A stretch of 64,000 bases of DNA from assembly GCA_028622995.1 (NCBI GenBank), contig JAJQJQ010000098.1, forward strand, positions 62,001 to 126,000, read 5' to 3'. Below, one piece after another: positions 1 to 12,600 of the stretch. This DNA is from Panagrolaimus kolymaensis (Eukaryota > Nematoda > Chromadorea > Rhabditida > Panagrolaimidae). The number at the start of each line of letters is the position of its first letter. The stretch's first letter is position 1. The position numbers and the translations under genes are program-made. The notes below the pieces were generated by a model. That model made no database searches. It was not told the origin of the DNA and worked only from the letters and a program-made list of their open reading frames with translations.

Positions 1-26
1 TATTTGATTTTTATTAATAGAAAACA

Positions 27-34
27 TATAAAAG
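27..34 (+). promoter_or_regulatory. TATA-box-like octamer, present in nearly every monomer
   Basis: The octamer TATAAAAG fits the eukaryotic TATA-box consensus and sits at positions 27-34 of essentially every monomer, so it recurs about 457 times. One exception is the monomer at 29961-30100, where A30 is T. No paired initiator or downstream element was recognised. In a 73% AT repeat a chance match is plausible, so this is a candidate site for satellite transcription, not a shown promoter. Confidence 0.3.
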
Positions 35-43
35 TTTGAAGCT

Positions 44-57
44 GCAGAAATCTCTGC
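44..57. other. Short dyad GCAGA-4 nt-TCTGC in each monomer
   Basis: Positions 44-48 (GCAGA) and 53-57 (TCTGC) are a perfect 5-bp inverted repeat around a 4-nt loop, in the most GC-rich part of the monomer. It could form a small hairpin or bind a dimeric protein. A few variants break it: C46 (for example in 2801-2940 and 5601-5740), and G48 with G54 (1401-1540, 2101-2240). Those changes are not compensatory. Function is unproven. Confidence 0.5.
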
Positions 58-133
58 CATCGATTTGGTGGAACAGAACCCAAAAATTAAATTATGAGGT
101 TTTTTATACTCGTCTGATAAACAAATTTTTTGC

Positions 134-148
134 ATCAAAATATTTGAT
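134..148. other. Dyad ATCAAA-3 nt-TTTGAT at the monomer junction
   Basis: Six-base inverted arms, ATCAAA (134-139) and TTTGAT (143-148), flank a 3-nt centre across the chosen monomer boundary. The structure recurs at almost every junction. It is lost where positions 135-136 become AA (monomers 13441-13580, 13861-14000, 56701-56840, 57121-57260 and 57401-57540) and altered where A138 is T (before the three 139-bp monomers). It may be a protein-binding or hairpin site, or simply an AT-rich coincidence copied by amplification. Confidence 0.45.
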
Positions 149-420
149 TTTTATTAATAGAAAACATATAAAAGTTTGAAGCTGCAGAAATCTCTGCCAT
201 CGATTTGGTGGAACAGAACCCAAAAATTAAATTATGAGGTTTTTTATACTCGTCTAATAAACAAATTTTTTGCATCAAAATATTTGATTTTTATTAATAG
301 GACACATATAAAAGTTTGAAGCTGCAGAAATCTCTGCCATCGATTTGGTGGAACAGAACCCAAAAATTAAATTATGAGGTTTTTTATACTCGTCTGATAA
401 ACAAATTTTTTGCATCAAAA

Positions 421-700
421 TATTTGATTTTTATTAATAGAAAACATATAAAAGTTTGAAGCTGCAGAAATCTCTGCCATCGATTTGGTGGAAAAGACAA
501 GAAAAATTAAATTATGAGGTTTTTTATACTCGTCTGATAAACAAATTTTTTGCATCAAAATATTTGATTTTTATTAATAGAAAACATATAAAAGTTTGAA
601 GCTGCAGAAATCTCTGCCATCGATTTGGTGGAAAAGACCAGAAAAATTAAATTATGAGGTTTTTTATACTCGTCTGATAAACAAATTTTTTGCATCAAAA
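421..700. repeat. Representative class B and class C monomers
   Basis: These two adjacent copies show the other two main classes. The first (421-560) is class B and the second (561-700) class C. Both have A74, C78, A80 and G81 where class A has C, A, C and C. They differ from each other only at position 79 (A in B, C in C). Outside the box they match class A almost perfectly. Hand counts give about 103 B and 115 C monomers in the window. Confidence 0.93.
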
Positions 701-1400
701 TATTTGATTTTTATTAATAGAAAACATATAAAAGTTTGAAGCTGCAGAAATCTCTGCCATCGATTTGGTGGAACAGAACCCAAAAATTAAATTATGAGGT
801 TTTTTATACTCGTCTGATAAACAAATTTTTTGCATCAAAATATTTGATTTTTATTAATAGAAAACATATAAAAGTTTGAAGCTGCAGAAATCTCTGCCAT
901 CGATTTGGTGGAAAAGACAAGAAAAATTAAATTATGAGGTTTTTTATGCTCGTCTGATAAACAAATTTTTTGCATCAAAATATTTGATTTTTATTAATAG
1001 AAAACATATAAAAGTTTGAAGCTGCAGAAATCTCTGCCATCGATTTGGTGGAAAAGACCAGAAAAATTAAATTATGAGGTTTTTTATACTCGTCTGATAA
1101 ACAAATTTTTTGCATCAAAATATTTGATTTTTATTAATAGAAAACATATAAAAGTTTGAAGCTGCAGAAATCTCTGCCATCGATTTGGTGGAAAAGACCA
1201 GAAAAATTAAATTATGAGGTTTTTTATACTCGTCTAATAAACAAATTTTTTGCATCAAAATATTTGATTTTTATTAATAGAAAACATATAAAAGTTTGAA
1301 GCTGCAGAAATCTGTGCCATCGATTTGGTGGAACAGAACCCAAAAATTAAATTATGAGGTTTTTTATACTCGTCTGATAAACAAATTTTTTGCATCAAAA

Positions 1401-2520
1401 TATTTGATTTTTATTAATAGAAAACATATAAAAGTTTGAAGCTGCAGGAATCTGTGCCATCGATTTGGTGGAACAGAACCCAAAAATTAAATTATGAGGT
1501 TTTTTATACTCGTCTAATAAACAAATTTTTTGCATCAAAATATTTGATTTTTATTAATAGAAAACATATAAAAGTTTGAAGCTGCAGAAATCTCTGCCAT
1601 CGATTTGGTGGAAAAGACCAGAAAAATTAAATTATGAGGTTTTTTATACTCGTCTAATAAACAATTTTTTTGCATCAAAATATTTGATTTTTATTAATAG
1701 AAAACATATAAAAGTTTGAAGCTGCAGAAATCTCTGCCATCGATTTGGTGGAAAAGACCAGAAAAATTAAATTATGAGGTTTTTTATACTCGTCTAATAA
1801 ACAAATTTTTTGCATCAAAATATTTGATTTTTATTAATAGAAAACATATAAAAGTTTGAAGCTGCAGAAATCTCTGCCATCGATTTGGTGGAACAGAACC
1901 CAAAAATTAAATTATGAGGTTTTTTATACTCGTCTAATAAACAAATTTTTTGCATCAAAATATTTGATTTTTATTAATAGAAAACATATAAAAGTTTGAT
2001 GCTGCAGAAATCTCTGCCATCGATTTGGTGGAACAGAACCCAAAAATTAAATTATGAGGTTTTTTATACTCGTCTGATAAACAAATTTTTTGCATCAAAA
2101 TATTTGATTTTTATTAATAGAAAACATATAAAAGTTTGAAGCTGCAGGAATCTGTGCCATCGATTTGGTGGAACAGAACCCAAAAATTAAATTATGAGGT
2201 TTTTTATACTCGTCTAATAAACAAATTTTTTGCATCAAAATATTTGATTTTTATTAATAGAAAACATATAAAAGTTTGAAGCTGCAGAAATCTCTGCCAT
2301 CGATTTGGTGGAAAAGACCAGAAAAATTAAATTATGAGGTTTTTTATACTCGTCTAATAAACAATTTTTTTGCATCAAAATATTTGATTTTTATTAATAG
2401 AAAACATATAAAAGTTTGAAGCTGCAGAAATCTCTGCCATCGATTTGGTGGAAAAGACCAGAAAAATTAAATTATGAGGTTTTTTATACTCGTCTAATAA
2501 ACAAATTTTTTGCATCAAAA
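1401..2520. repeat. 700-bp (5-monomer) local duplication
   Basis: Three successive monomers at 1401-1820 reappear at 2101-2520. The first of each set is Aa with G48 and G54, the second is Ca with an extra T at 125 in the A/T tract, and the third is plain Ca. No other monomer in the window has the G48/G54 pair or T125, so the two sets derive from one recent event with a 5-monomer step. Confidence 0.85.
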
Positions 2521-4340
2521 TATTTGATTTTTATTAATAGAAAACATATAAAAGTTTGAAGCTGCAGAAATCTCTGCCATCGATTTGGTGGAACAGAACC
2601 CAAAAATTAAATTATGAGGTTTTTTATACTCGTCTGATAAACAAATTTTTTGCATCAAAATATTTGATTTTTATTAATAGAAAACATATAAAAGTTTGAA
2701 GCTGCAGAAATCTCTGCCATCGATTTGGTGGAACAGAACCCAAAAATTAAATTATGAGGTTTTTTATACTCGTCTGATAAACAAATTTTTTGCATCAAAA
2801 TATTTGATTTTTATTAATAGAAAACATATAAAAGTTTGAAGCTGCCGAAATCTCTGCCATCGATTTGGTGGAAAAGACAAGAAAAATTAAATTATGTGGT
2901 TTTTTATACTCGTCTAATAAACAAATTTTTTGCATCAAAATATTTGATTTTTATTAATAGAAAACATATAAAAGTATGAAGCTGCAGAAATCTCTGCCAT
3001 CGATTTGGTGGAACAGAACCCAAAAATTAAATTATGAGGTTTTTTATACTCGTCTAATAAACAAATTTTTTGCATCAAAATATTTGATTTTTATTAATAG
3101 AAAACATATAAAAGTTTGAAGCTGCAGAAATCTCTGCCATCGATTTGGTGGAAAAGACCAGAAAAATTAAATTATGAGGTTTTTTATACTCGTCTGATAA
3201 ACAAATTTTTTGCATCAAAATATTTGATTTTTATTAATAGAAAACATATAAAAGTTTGAAGCTGCAGAAATCTCTGCCATCGATTTGGTGGAAAAGACAA
3301 GAAAAATTAAATTATGAGGTTTTTTATACTCGTCTAATAAACAAATTTTTTGCATCAAAATATTTGATTTTTATTAATAGAAAACATATAAAAGTTTGAA
3401 GCTGCAGAAATCTCTGCCATCGATTTGGTGGAACAGAACCCAAAAATTAAATTATGAGGTTTTTTATACTCGTCTGATAAACAAATTTTTTGCATCAAAA
3501 TATTTGATTTTTATTAATAGAAAACATATAAAAGTTTGAAGCTGCAGAAATCTCTGCCATCGATTTGGTGGAACAGAACCCAAAAATTAAATTATGAGGT
3601 TTTTTATACTCGTCTGATAAACAAATTTTTTGCATCAAAATATTTGATTTTTATTAATAGAAAACATATAAAAGTTTGAAGCTGCAGAAATCTCTGCCAT
3701 CGATTTGGTGGAAAAGACAAGAAAAATTAAATTATGAGGTTTTTTATACTCGTCTAATAAACAAATTTTTTGCATCAAAATATTTGATTTTTATTAATAG
3801 AAAACATATAAAAGTTTGAAGCTGCAGAAATCTCTGCCATCGATTTGGTGGAACAGAACCCAAAAATTAAATTATGAGGTTTTTTATACTCGTCTGATAA
3901 ACAAATTTTTTGCATCAAAATATTTGATTTTTATTAATAGAAAACATATAAAAGTTTGAAGCTGCAGAAATCTCTGCCATCGATTTGGTGGAACAGAACC
4001 CAAAAATTAAATTATGAGGTTTTTTATACTCGTCTGATAAACAAATTTTTTGCATCAAAATATTTGATTTTTATTAATAGAAAACATATAAAAGTTTGAA
4101 GCTGCAGAAATCTCTGCCATCGATTTGGTGGAAAAGACCAGAAAAATTAAATTATGAGGTTTTTTATACTCGTCTGATAAACAAATTTTTTGCATCAAAA
4201 TATTTGATTTTTATTAATAGAAAACATATAAAAGTTTGAAGCTGCAGAAATCTCTGCCATCGATTTGGTGGAAAAGACAAGAAAAATTAAATTATGAGGT
4301 TTTTTATACTCGTCTGATAAACAAATTTTTTGCATCAAAA

Positions 4341-5600
4341 TATTTGATTTTTATTAATAGAAAACATATAAAAGTTTGAAGCTGCAGAAATCTCTGCCAT
4401 CGATTTGGTGGAAAAGACCAGAAAAATTAAATTATGAGGTTTTTTATACTCGTCTGATAAACAAATTTTTTGCATCAAAATATTTGATTTTTATTAATAG
4501 AAAACATATAAAAGTTTGAAGCTGCAGAAATCTCTGCCATCGATTTGGTGGAACAGAACCCAAAAATTAAATTATGAGGTTTTTTATACTCGTCTGATAA
4601 ACAAATTTTTTGCATCAAAATATTTGATTTTTATTAATAGAAAACATATAAAAGTTTGAAGCTGCAGAAATCTCTGCCATCGATTTGGTGGAAAAGACCA
4701 GAAAAATTAAATTATGAGGTTTTTTATACTCGTCTGATAAACAAATTTTTTGCATCAAAATATTTGATTTTTATTAATAGAAAACATATAAAAGTTTGAA
4801 GCTGCAGAAATCTCTGCGATCGATTTGGTGGAACAGAACCCAAAAATTAAATTATGAGGTTTTTTATACTCGTCTGATAAACAAATTTTTTGCATCAAAA
4901 TATTTGATTTTTATTAATAGAAAACATATAAAAGTTTGAAGCTGCAGAAATCTCTGCCATCGATTTGGTGGAAAAGACCAGAAAAATTAAATTATGAGGT
5001 TTTTTATACTCGTCTGATAAACAAATTTTTTGCATCAAAATATTTGATTTTTATTAATAGAAAACATATAAAAGTTTGAAGCTGCAGAAATCTCTGCCAT
5101 CGATTTGGTGGAACAGAACCCAAAAATTAAATTATGAGGTTTTTTATACTCGTCTGATAAACAAATTTTTTGCATCAAAATATTTGATTTTTATTAATAG
5201 AAAACATATAAAAGTTTGAAGCTGCAGAAATCTCTGCCATCGATTTGGTGGAAAAGACCAGAAAAATTAAATTATGAGGTTTTTTATACTCGTCTGATAA
5301 ACAAATTTTTTGCATCAAAATATTTGATTTTTATTAATAGAAAACATATAAAAGTTTGAAGCTGCAGAAATCTCTGCCATCGATTTGGTGGAACAGAACC
5401 CAAAAATTAAATTATGAGGTTTTTTATACTCGTCTGATAAACAAATTTTTTGCATCAAAATATTTGATTTTTATTAATAGAAAACATATAAAAGTTTGAA
5501 GCTGCAGAAATCTCTGCCATCGATTTGGTGGAAAAGACCAGAAAAATTAAATTATGAGGTTTTTTATACTCGTCTGATAAACAAATTTTTTGCATCAAAA
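4341..5600. repeat. C-A dimer higher-order repeat
   Basis: Nine monomers strictly alternate Cg and Ag (C A C A C A C A C), giving a 280-bp dimeric period. One A copy, at 4761-4900, has the private G58. The alternation stops at the C46/T70 class B monomer at 5601. Confidence 0.8.
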
Positions 5601-6720
5601 TATTTGATTTTTATTAATAGAAAACATATAAAAGTTTGAAGCTGCCGAAATCTCTGCCATCGATTTGGTTGAAAAGACAAGAAAAATTAAATTATGAGGT
5701 TTTTTATACTCGTCTAATAAACAAATTTTTTGCATCAAAATATTTGATTTTTATTAATAGAAAACATATAAAAGTATGAAGCTGCAGAAATCTCTGCCAT
5801 CGATTTGGTGGAACAGAACCCATAAATTAAATTATGAGGTTTTTTATACTCGTCTAATAAACAAATTTTTTGCATCAAAATATTTGATTTTTATTAATAG
5901 AAAACATATAAAAGTTTGAAGCTGCAGAAATCTCTGCCATCGATTTGGTGGAAAAGACCAGAAAAATTAAATTATGAGGTTTTTTATACTCGTCTGATAA
6001 ACAAATTTTTTGCATCAAAATATTTGATTTTTATTAATAGAAAACATATAAAAGTTTGAAGCTGCAGAAATCTCTGCCATCGATTTGGTGGAAAAGACAA
6101 GAAAAATTAAATTATGAGGTTTTTTATACTCGTCTAATAAACAAATTTTTTGCATCAAAATATTTGATTTTTATTAATAGAAAACATATAAAAGTTTGAA
6201 GCTGCAGAAATCTCTGCCATCGATTTGGTGGAACAGAACCCAAAAATTAAATTATGAGGTTTTTTATACTCGTCTGATAAACAAATTTTTTGCATCAAAA
6301 TATTTGATTTTTATTAATAGAAAACATATAAAAGTTTGAAGCTGCAGAAATCTCTGCCATCGATTTGGTGGAAAAGACAAGAAAAATTAAATTATGAGGT
6401 TTTTTATACTCGTCTAATAAACAAATTTTTTGCATCAAAATATTTGATTTTTATTAATAGAAAACATATAAAAGTTTGAAGCTGCAGAAATCTCTGCCAT
6501 CGATTTGGTGGAACAGAACCCAAAAATTAAATTATGAGGTTTTTTATACTCGTCTGATAAACAAATTTTTTGCATCAAAATATTTGATTTTTATTAATAG
6601 AAAACATATAAAAGTTTGAAGCTGCAGAAATCTCTGCCATCGATTTGGTGGAACAGAACCCAAAAATTAAATTATGAGGTTTTTTATACTCGTCTGATAA
6701 ACAAATTTTTTGCATCAAAA
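5461..6720. repeat. 1260-bp segment duplicated at +1960 bp (copy 1)
   Basis: Nine monomers, Cg, Ba (C46,T70), Aa (A36,T83), Cg, Ba, Ag, Ba, Ag, Ag, recur in the same order at 7421-8680. The T83 change occurs only in these two copies, which makes common descent firm. The offset is 14 monomers, longer than the 9 duplicated, so extra copies lie between. Confidence 0.88.
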
Positions 6721-7000
6721 TATTTGATTTTTATTAATAGAAAACATATAAAAGTTTGAAGCTGCAGAAATCTCTGCCATCGATTTGGTGGAAAAGACCA
6801 GAAAAATTAAATTATGAGGTTTTTTATACTCGTCTGATAAACAAATTTTTTGCATCAAAATATTTGATTTTTATTAATAGAAAACATATAAAAGTTTGAA
6901 GCTGCAGAAATCTCTGCCATCGATTTGGTGGAACAGAACCCAAAAATTAAATTATGAGGTTTTTTATACTCGTCTGATAAACAAATTTTTTGCATCAAAA

Positions 7001-7560
7001 TATTTGATTTTTATTAATAAAAAACATATAAAAGTTTGAAGCTGCAGAAATCTCTGCCATCGATTTGGTGGAAAAGACCAGAAAAATTAAATTATGAGGT
7101 TTTTTATACTCGTCTGATAAACAAATTTTTTGCATCAAAATATTTGATTTTTATTAATAGAAAACATATAAAAGTTTGAAGCTGCAGAAATCTCTGCGAT
7201 CGATTTGGTGGAACAGAACCCAAAAATTAAATTATGAGGTTTTTTATACTCGTCTGATAACCAAATTTTTTGCATCAAAATATTTGATTTTTATTAATAG
7301 AAAACATATAAAAGTTTGAAGCTGCAGAAATCTCTGCCATCGATTTGGTGGAACAGAACCCAAAAATTAAATTATGAGGTTTTTTATACTCGTCTGATAA
7401 ACAAATTTTTTGCATCAAAATATTTGATTTTTATTAATAGAAAACATATAAAAGTTTGAAGCTGCAGAAATCTCTGCCATCGATTTGGTGGAAAAGACCA
7501 GAAAAATTAAATTATGAGGTTTTTTATACTCGTCTGATAAACAAATTTTTTGCATCAAAA
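7001..7560. repeat. Four-monomer haplotype shared with 39901-40460
   Basis: The series is Cg with A20, Ag with G58 and C121, Ag, Cg. The same four monomers occur at 39901-40460, 32.9 kb away, and the first two at 50681-50960. Two to three rare variants linked in the same order make independent origin unlikely. Confidence 0.82.
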
Positions 7561-8680
7561 TATTTGATTTTTATTAATAGAAAACATATAAAAGTTTGAA
7601 GCTGCCGAAATCTCTGCCATCGATTTGGTTGAAAAGACAAGAAAAATTAAATTATGAGGTTTTTTATACTCGTCTAATAAACAAATTTTTTGCATCAAAA
7701 TATTTGATTTTTATTAATAGAAAACATATAAAAGTATGAAGCTGCAGAAATCTCTGCCATCGATTTGGTGGAACAGAACCCATAAATTAAATTATGAGGT
7801 TTTTTATACTCGTCTAATAAACAAATTTTTTGCATCAAAATATTTGATTTTTATTAATAGAAAACATATAAAAGTTTGAAGCTGCAGAAATCTCTGCCAT
7901 CGATTTGGTGGAAAAGACCAGAAAAATTAAATTATGAGGTTTTTTATACTCGTCTGATAAACAAATTTTTTGCATCAAAATATTTGATTTTTATTAATAG
8001 AAAACATATAAAAGTTTGAAGCTGCAGAAATCTCTGCCATCGATTTGGTGGAAAAGACAAGAAAAATTAAATTATGAGGTTTTTTATACTCGTCTAATAA
8101 ACAAATTTTTTGCATCAAAATATTTGATTTTTATTAATAGAAAACATATAAAAGTTTGAAGCTGCAGAAATCTCTGCCATCGATTTGGTGGAACAGAACC
8201 CAAAAATTAAATTATGAGGTTTTTTATACTCGTCTGATAAACAAATTTTTTGCATCAAAATATTTGATTTTTATTAATAGAAAACATATAAAAGTTTGAA
8301 GCTGCAGAAATCTCTGCCATCGATTTGGTGGAAAAGACAAGAAAAATTAAATTATGAGGTTTTTTATACTCGTCTAATAAACAAATTTTTTGCATCAAAA
8401 TATTTGATTTTTATTAATAGAAAACATATAAAAGTTTGAAGCTGCAGAAATCTCTGCCATCGATTTGGTGGAACAGAACCCAAAAATTAAATTATGAGGT
8501 TTTTTATACTCGTCTGATAAACAAATTTTTTGCATCAAAATATTTGATTTTTATTAATAGAAAACATATAAAAGTTTGAAGCTGCAGAAATCTCTGCCAT
8601 CGATTTGGTGGAACAGAACCCAAAAATTAAATTATGAGGTTTTTTATACTCGTCTGATAAACAAATTTTTTGCATCAAAA
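7421..8680. repeat. 1260-bp segment duplicated (copy 2)
   Basis: Second copy of the nine-monomer segment at 5461-6720, with the same markers C46/T70 and A36/T83 in its second and third monomers. A shorter related series starts at 2801 (Ba with C46 but G70, then Aa with A36, Cg, Ba, Ag), and may be an older relative. Confidence 0.88.
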
Positions 8681-11600
8681 TATTTGATTTTTATTAATAG
8701 AAAACATATAAAAGTTTGAAGCTGCAGAAATCTCTGCCATCGATTTGGTGGAAAAGACAAGAAAAATTAAATTATGAGGTTTTTTATACTCGTCTAATAA
8801 ACAAATTTTTTGCATCAAAATATTTGATTTTTATTAATAGAAAACATATAAAAGTTTGAAGCTGCAGAAATCTCTGCCATCGATTTGGTGGAAAAGACCA
8901 GAAAAATTAAATTATGAGGTTTTTTATACTCGTCTGATAAACAAATTTTTTGCATCAAAATATTTGATTTTTATTAATAGAAAACATATAAAAGTTTGAA
9001 GCTGCAGAAATCTCTGCCATCGATTTGGTGGAAATGACAAGAAAAATTAAATTATGAGGTTTTTTATACTCGTCTGATAAACAAATTTTTTGCATCAAAA
9101 TATTTGATTTTTATTAATAGAAAACATATAAAAGTTTGAAGCTGCAGAAATCTCTGCCATCGATTTGGTGGAAAAGACCAGAAAAATTAAATTATGAGGT
9201 TTTTTATACTCGTCTGATAAACAAATTTTTTGCATCAAAATATTTGATTTTTATTAATAGAAAACATATAAAAGTTTGAAGCTGCAGAAATCTCTGCCAT
9301 CGATTTGGTGGAAAAGACCAGAAAAATTAAATTATGAGGTTTTTTATACTCGTCTGATAAACAAATTTTTTGCATCAAAATATTTGATTTTTATTAATAG
9401 AAAACATATAAAAGTTTGAAGCTGCAGAAATCTCTGCCATCGATTTGGTGGAAAAGACCAGAAAAATTAAATTATGAGGTTTTTTATACTCGTCTGATAA
9501 ACAAATTTTTTGCATCAAAATATTTGATTTTTATTAATAGAAAACATATAAAAGTTTGAAGCTGCAGAAATCTCTGCCATCGATTTGGTGGAAAAGACCA
9601 GAAAAATTAAATTATGAGGTTTTTTATACTCGTCTGATAAACAAATTTTTTGCATCAAAATATTTGATTTTTATTAATAGAAAACATATAAAAGTTTGAA
9701 GCTGCAGAAATCTCTGCCATCGATTTGGTGGAAAAGACCAGAAAAATTAAATTATGAGGTTTTTTATACTCGTCTGATAAACAAATTTTTTGCATCAAAA
9801 TATTTGATTTTTATTAATAGAAAACATATAAAAGTTTGAAGCTGCAGAAATCTCTGCCATCGATTTGGTGGAAAAGACCAGAAAAATTAAATTATGAGGT
9901 TTTTTATACTCGTCTGATAAACAAATTTTTTGCATCAAAATATTTGATTTTTATTAATAGAAAACATATAAAAGTTTGAAGCTGCAGAAATCTCTGCCAT
10001 CGATTTGGTGGAAAAGACAAGAAAAATTAAATTATGAGGTTTTTTATACTCGTCTGATAAACAAATTTTTTGCATCAAAATATTTGATTTTTATTAATAG
10101 AAAACATATAAAAGTTTGAAGCTGCAGAAATCTCTGCCATCGATTTGGTGGAAAAGACAAGAAAAATTAAATTATGAGGTTTTTTATACTCGTCTGATAA
10201 ACAAATTTTTTGCATCAAAATATTTGATTTTTATTAATAGAAAACATATAAAAGTTTGAAGCTGCAGAAATCTCTGCCATCGATTTGGTGGAAAAGACCA
10301 GAAAAATTAAATTATGAGGTTTTTTATACTCGTCTGATAAACAAATTTTTTGCATCAAAATATTTGATTTTTATTAATAGAAAACATATAAAAGTTTGAA
10401 GCTGCAGAAATCTCTGCCATCGATTTGGTGGAAAAGACCAGAAAAATTAAATTATGAGGTTTTTTATACTCGTCTGATAAACAAATTTTTTGCATCAAAA
10501 TATTTGATTTTTATTAATAGAAAACATATAAAAGTTTGAAGCTGCAGAAATCTCTGCCATCGATTTGGTGGAAAAGACAAGAAAAATTAAATTATGAGGT
10601 TTTTTATACTCGTCTGATAAACAAATTTTTTGCATCAAAATATTTGATTTTTATTAATAGAAAACATATAAAAGTTTGAAGCTGCAGAAATCTCTGCCAT
10701 CGATTTGGTGGAACAGAACCCAAAAATTAAATTATGAGGTTTTTTATACTCGTCTGATAAACAAATTTTTTGCATCAAAATATTTGATTTTTATTAATAG
10801 AAAACATATAAAAGTTTGAAGCTGCAGAAATCTCTGCCATCGATTTGGTGGAACAGAACCCAAAAATTAAATTATGAGGTTTTTTATACTCGTCTGATAA
10901 ACAAATTTTTTGCATCAAAATATTTGATTTTTATTAATAGAAAACATATAAAAGTTTGAAGCTGCAGAAATCTCTGCCATCGATTTGGTGGAAAAGACAA
11001 GAAAAATTAAATTATGAGGTTTTTTATACTCGTCTGATAAACAAATTTTTTGCATCAAAATATTTGATTTTTATTAATAGAAAACATATAAAAGTTTGAA
11101 GCTGCAGAAATCTCTGCCATCGATTTGGTGGAACAGAACCCAAAAATTAAATTATGAGGTTTTTTATACTCGTCTAATAAACAAATTTTTTGCATCAAAA
11201 TATTTGATTTTTATTAATAGAAAACATATAAAAGTTTGAAGCTGCAGAAATCTCTGCCATCGATTTGGTGGAACAGAACCCAAAAATTAAATTATGAGGT
11301 TTTTTATACTCGTCTGATAAACAAATTTTTTGCATCAAAATATTTGATTTTTATTAATAGAAAACATATAAAAGTTTGAAGCTGCAGAAATCTCTGCCAT
11401 CGATTTGGTGGAAAAGACCAGAAAAATTAAATTATGAGGTTTTTTATACTCGTCTGATAAACAAATTTTTTGCATCAAAATATTTGATTTTTATTAATAG
11501 AAAACATATAAAAGTTTGAAGCTGCAGAAATCTCTGCCATCGATTTGGTGGAACAGAACCCAAAAATTAAATTATGAGGTTTTTTATACTCGTCTAATAA

Positions 11601-12600
11601 ACAAATTTTTTGCATCAAAATATTTGATTTTTATTAATAGAAAACATATAAAAGTTTGAAGCTGCAGAAATCTCTGCCATCGATTTGGTGGAAAAGACCA
11701 GAAAAATTAAATTATGAGGTTTTTTATACTCGTCTGATAAACAAATTTTTTGCATCAAAATATTTGATTTTTATTAATAGAAAACATATAAAAGTTTGAA
11801 GCTGCAGAAATCTCTGCCATCGATTTGGTGGAAAAGACCAGAAAAATTAAATTATGAGGTTTTTTATACTCGTCTGATAAACAAATTTTTTGCATCAAAA
11901 TATTTGATTTTTATTAATAGAAAACATATAAAAGTTTGAAGCTGCAGAAATCTCTGCCATCGATTTGGTGGAACAGAACCCAAAAATTAAATTATGAGGT
12001 TTTTTATACTCGTCTAATAAACAAATTTTTTGCATCAAAATATTTGATTTTTATTAATAGAAAACATATAAAAGTTTGAAGCTGCAGAAATCTCTGCCAT
12101 CGATTTGGTGGAAAAGACCAGAAAAATTAAATTATGAGGTTTTTTATACTCGTCTGATAAACAAATTTTTTGCATCAAAATATTTGATTTTTATTAATAG
12201 AAAACATATAAAAGTTTGAAGCTGCAGAAATCTCTGCCATCGATTTGGTGGAAAAGACCAGAAAAATTAAATTATGAGGTTTTTTATACTCGTCTAATAA
12301 ACAAATTTTTTGCATCAAAATATTTGATTTTTATTAATAGAAAACATATAAAAGTTTGAAGCTGCAGAAATCTCTGCCATCGATTTGGTGGAAAAGACCA
12401 GAAAAATTAAATTATGAGGTTTTTTATACTCGTCTGATAAACAAATTTTTTGCATCAAAATATTTGATTTTTATTAATAGAAAACATATAAAAGTTTGAA
12501 GCTGCAGAAATCTCTGCCATCGATTTGGTGGAAAAGACCAGAAAAATTAAATTATGAGGTTTTTTATACTCGTCTGATAAACAAATTTTTTGCATCAAAA

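Larger units (their letters stand above)
1..140. repeat. Representative class A monomer (Ag)
   Basis: This first full copy serves as a position key for the rest of the annotation. It carries the class A box (C74, A78, C79, C80, C81) and G116. About half of all monomers (roughly 236 of 457 by hand count) are class A. The start point is arbitrary because the array is circularly permutable. There are two CpG dinucleotides (61-62 and 111-112). Longer A or T runs lie at 8-12, 21-24, 30-33, 82-86, 100-105, 126-131 and 137-140. Confidence 0.95.
1..12600. repeat. Array domain 1: mainly G116, classes A, B and C mixed
   Basis: Ninety monomers (about 37 A, 18 B, 35 C). Position 116 is mostly G and position 114 is always C. 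Local variant markers include C46 with T70, A36, T83, G58 with C121, A20 and T75. Class C is enriched from 8821 to 12600, including six consecutive Cg monomers at 9101-9940. No gene is present; the stretch is satellite throughout. Confidence 0.85.

Noticed and set aside
61..90. CENP-B box
   Set aside because: No match to the conserved TTCG....A..CGGG core was seen on either strand of the monomer.
94..117. Short ATG-initiated peptide in every monomer
   Set aside because: The ATG at 94-96 reaches a stop at site 115-117 after seven codons, whether G116 or A116; too short and unsupported.
301..310. Private change near the start of the third monomer as an insertion boundary
   Set aside because: It is two substitutions (G21, C23) without length change, and the sequence on both sides is ordinary satellite.
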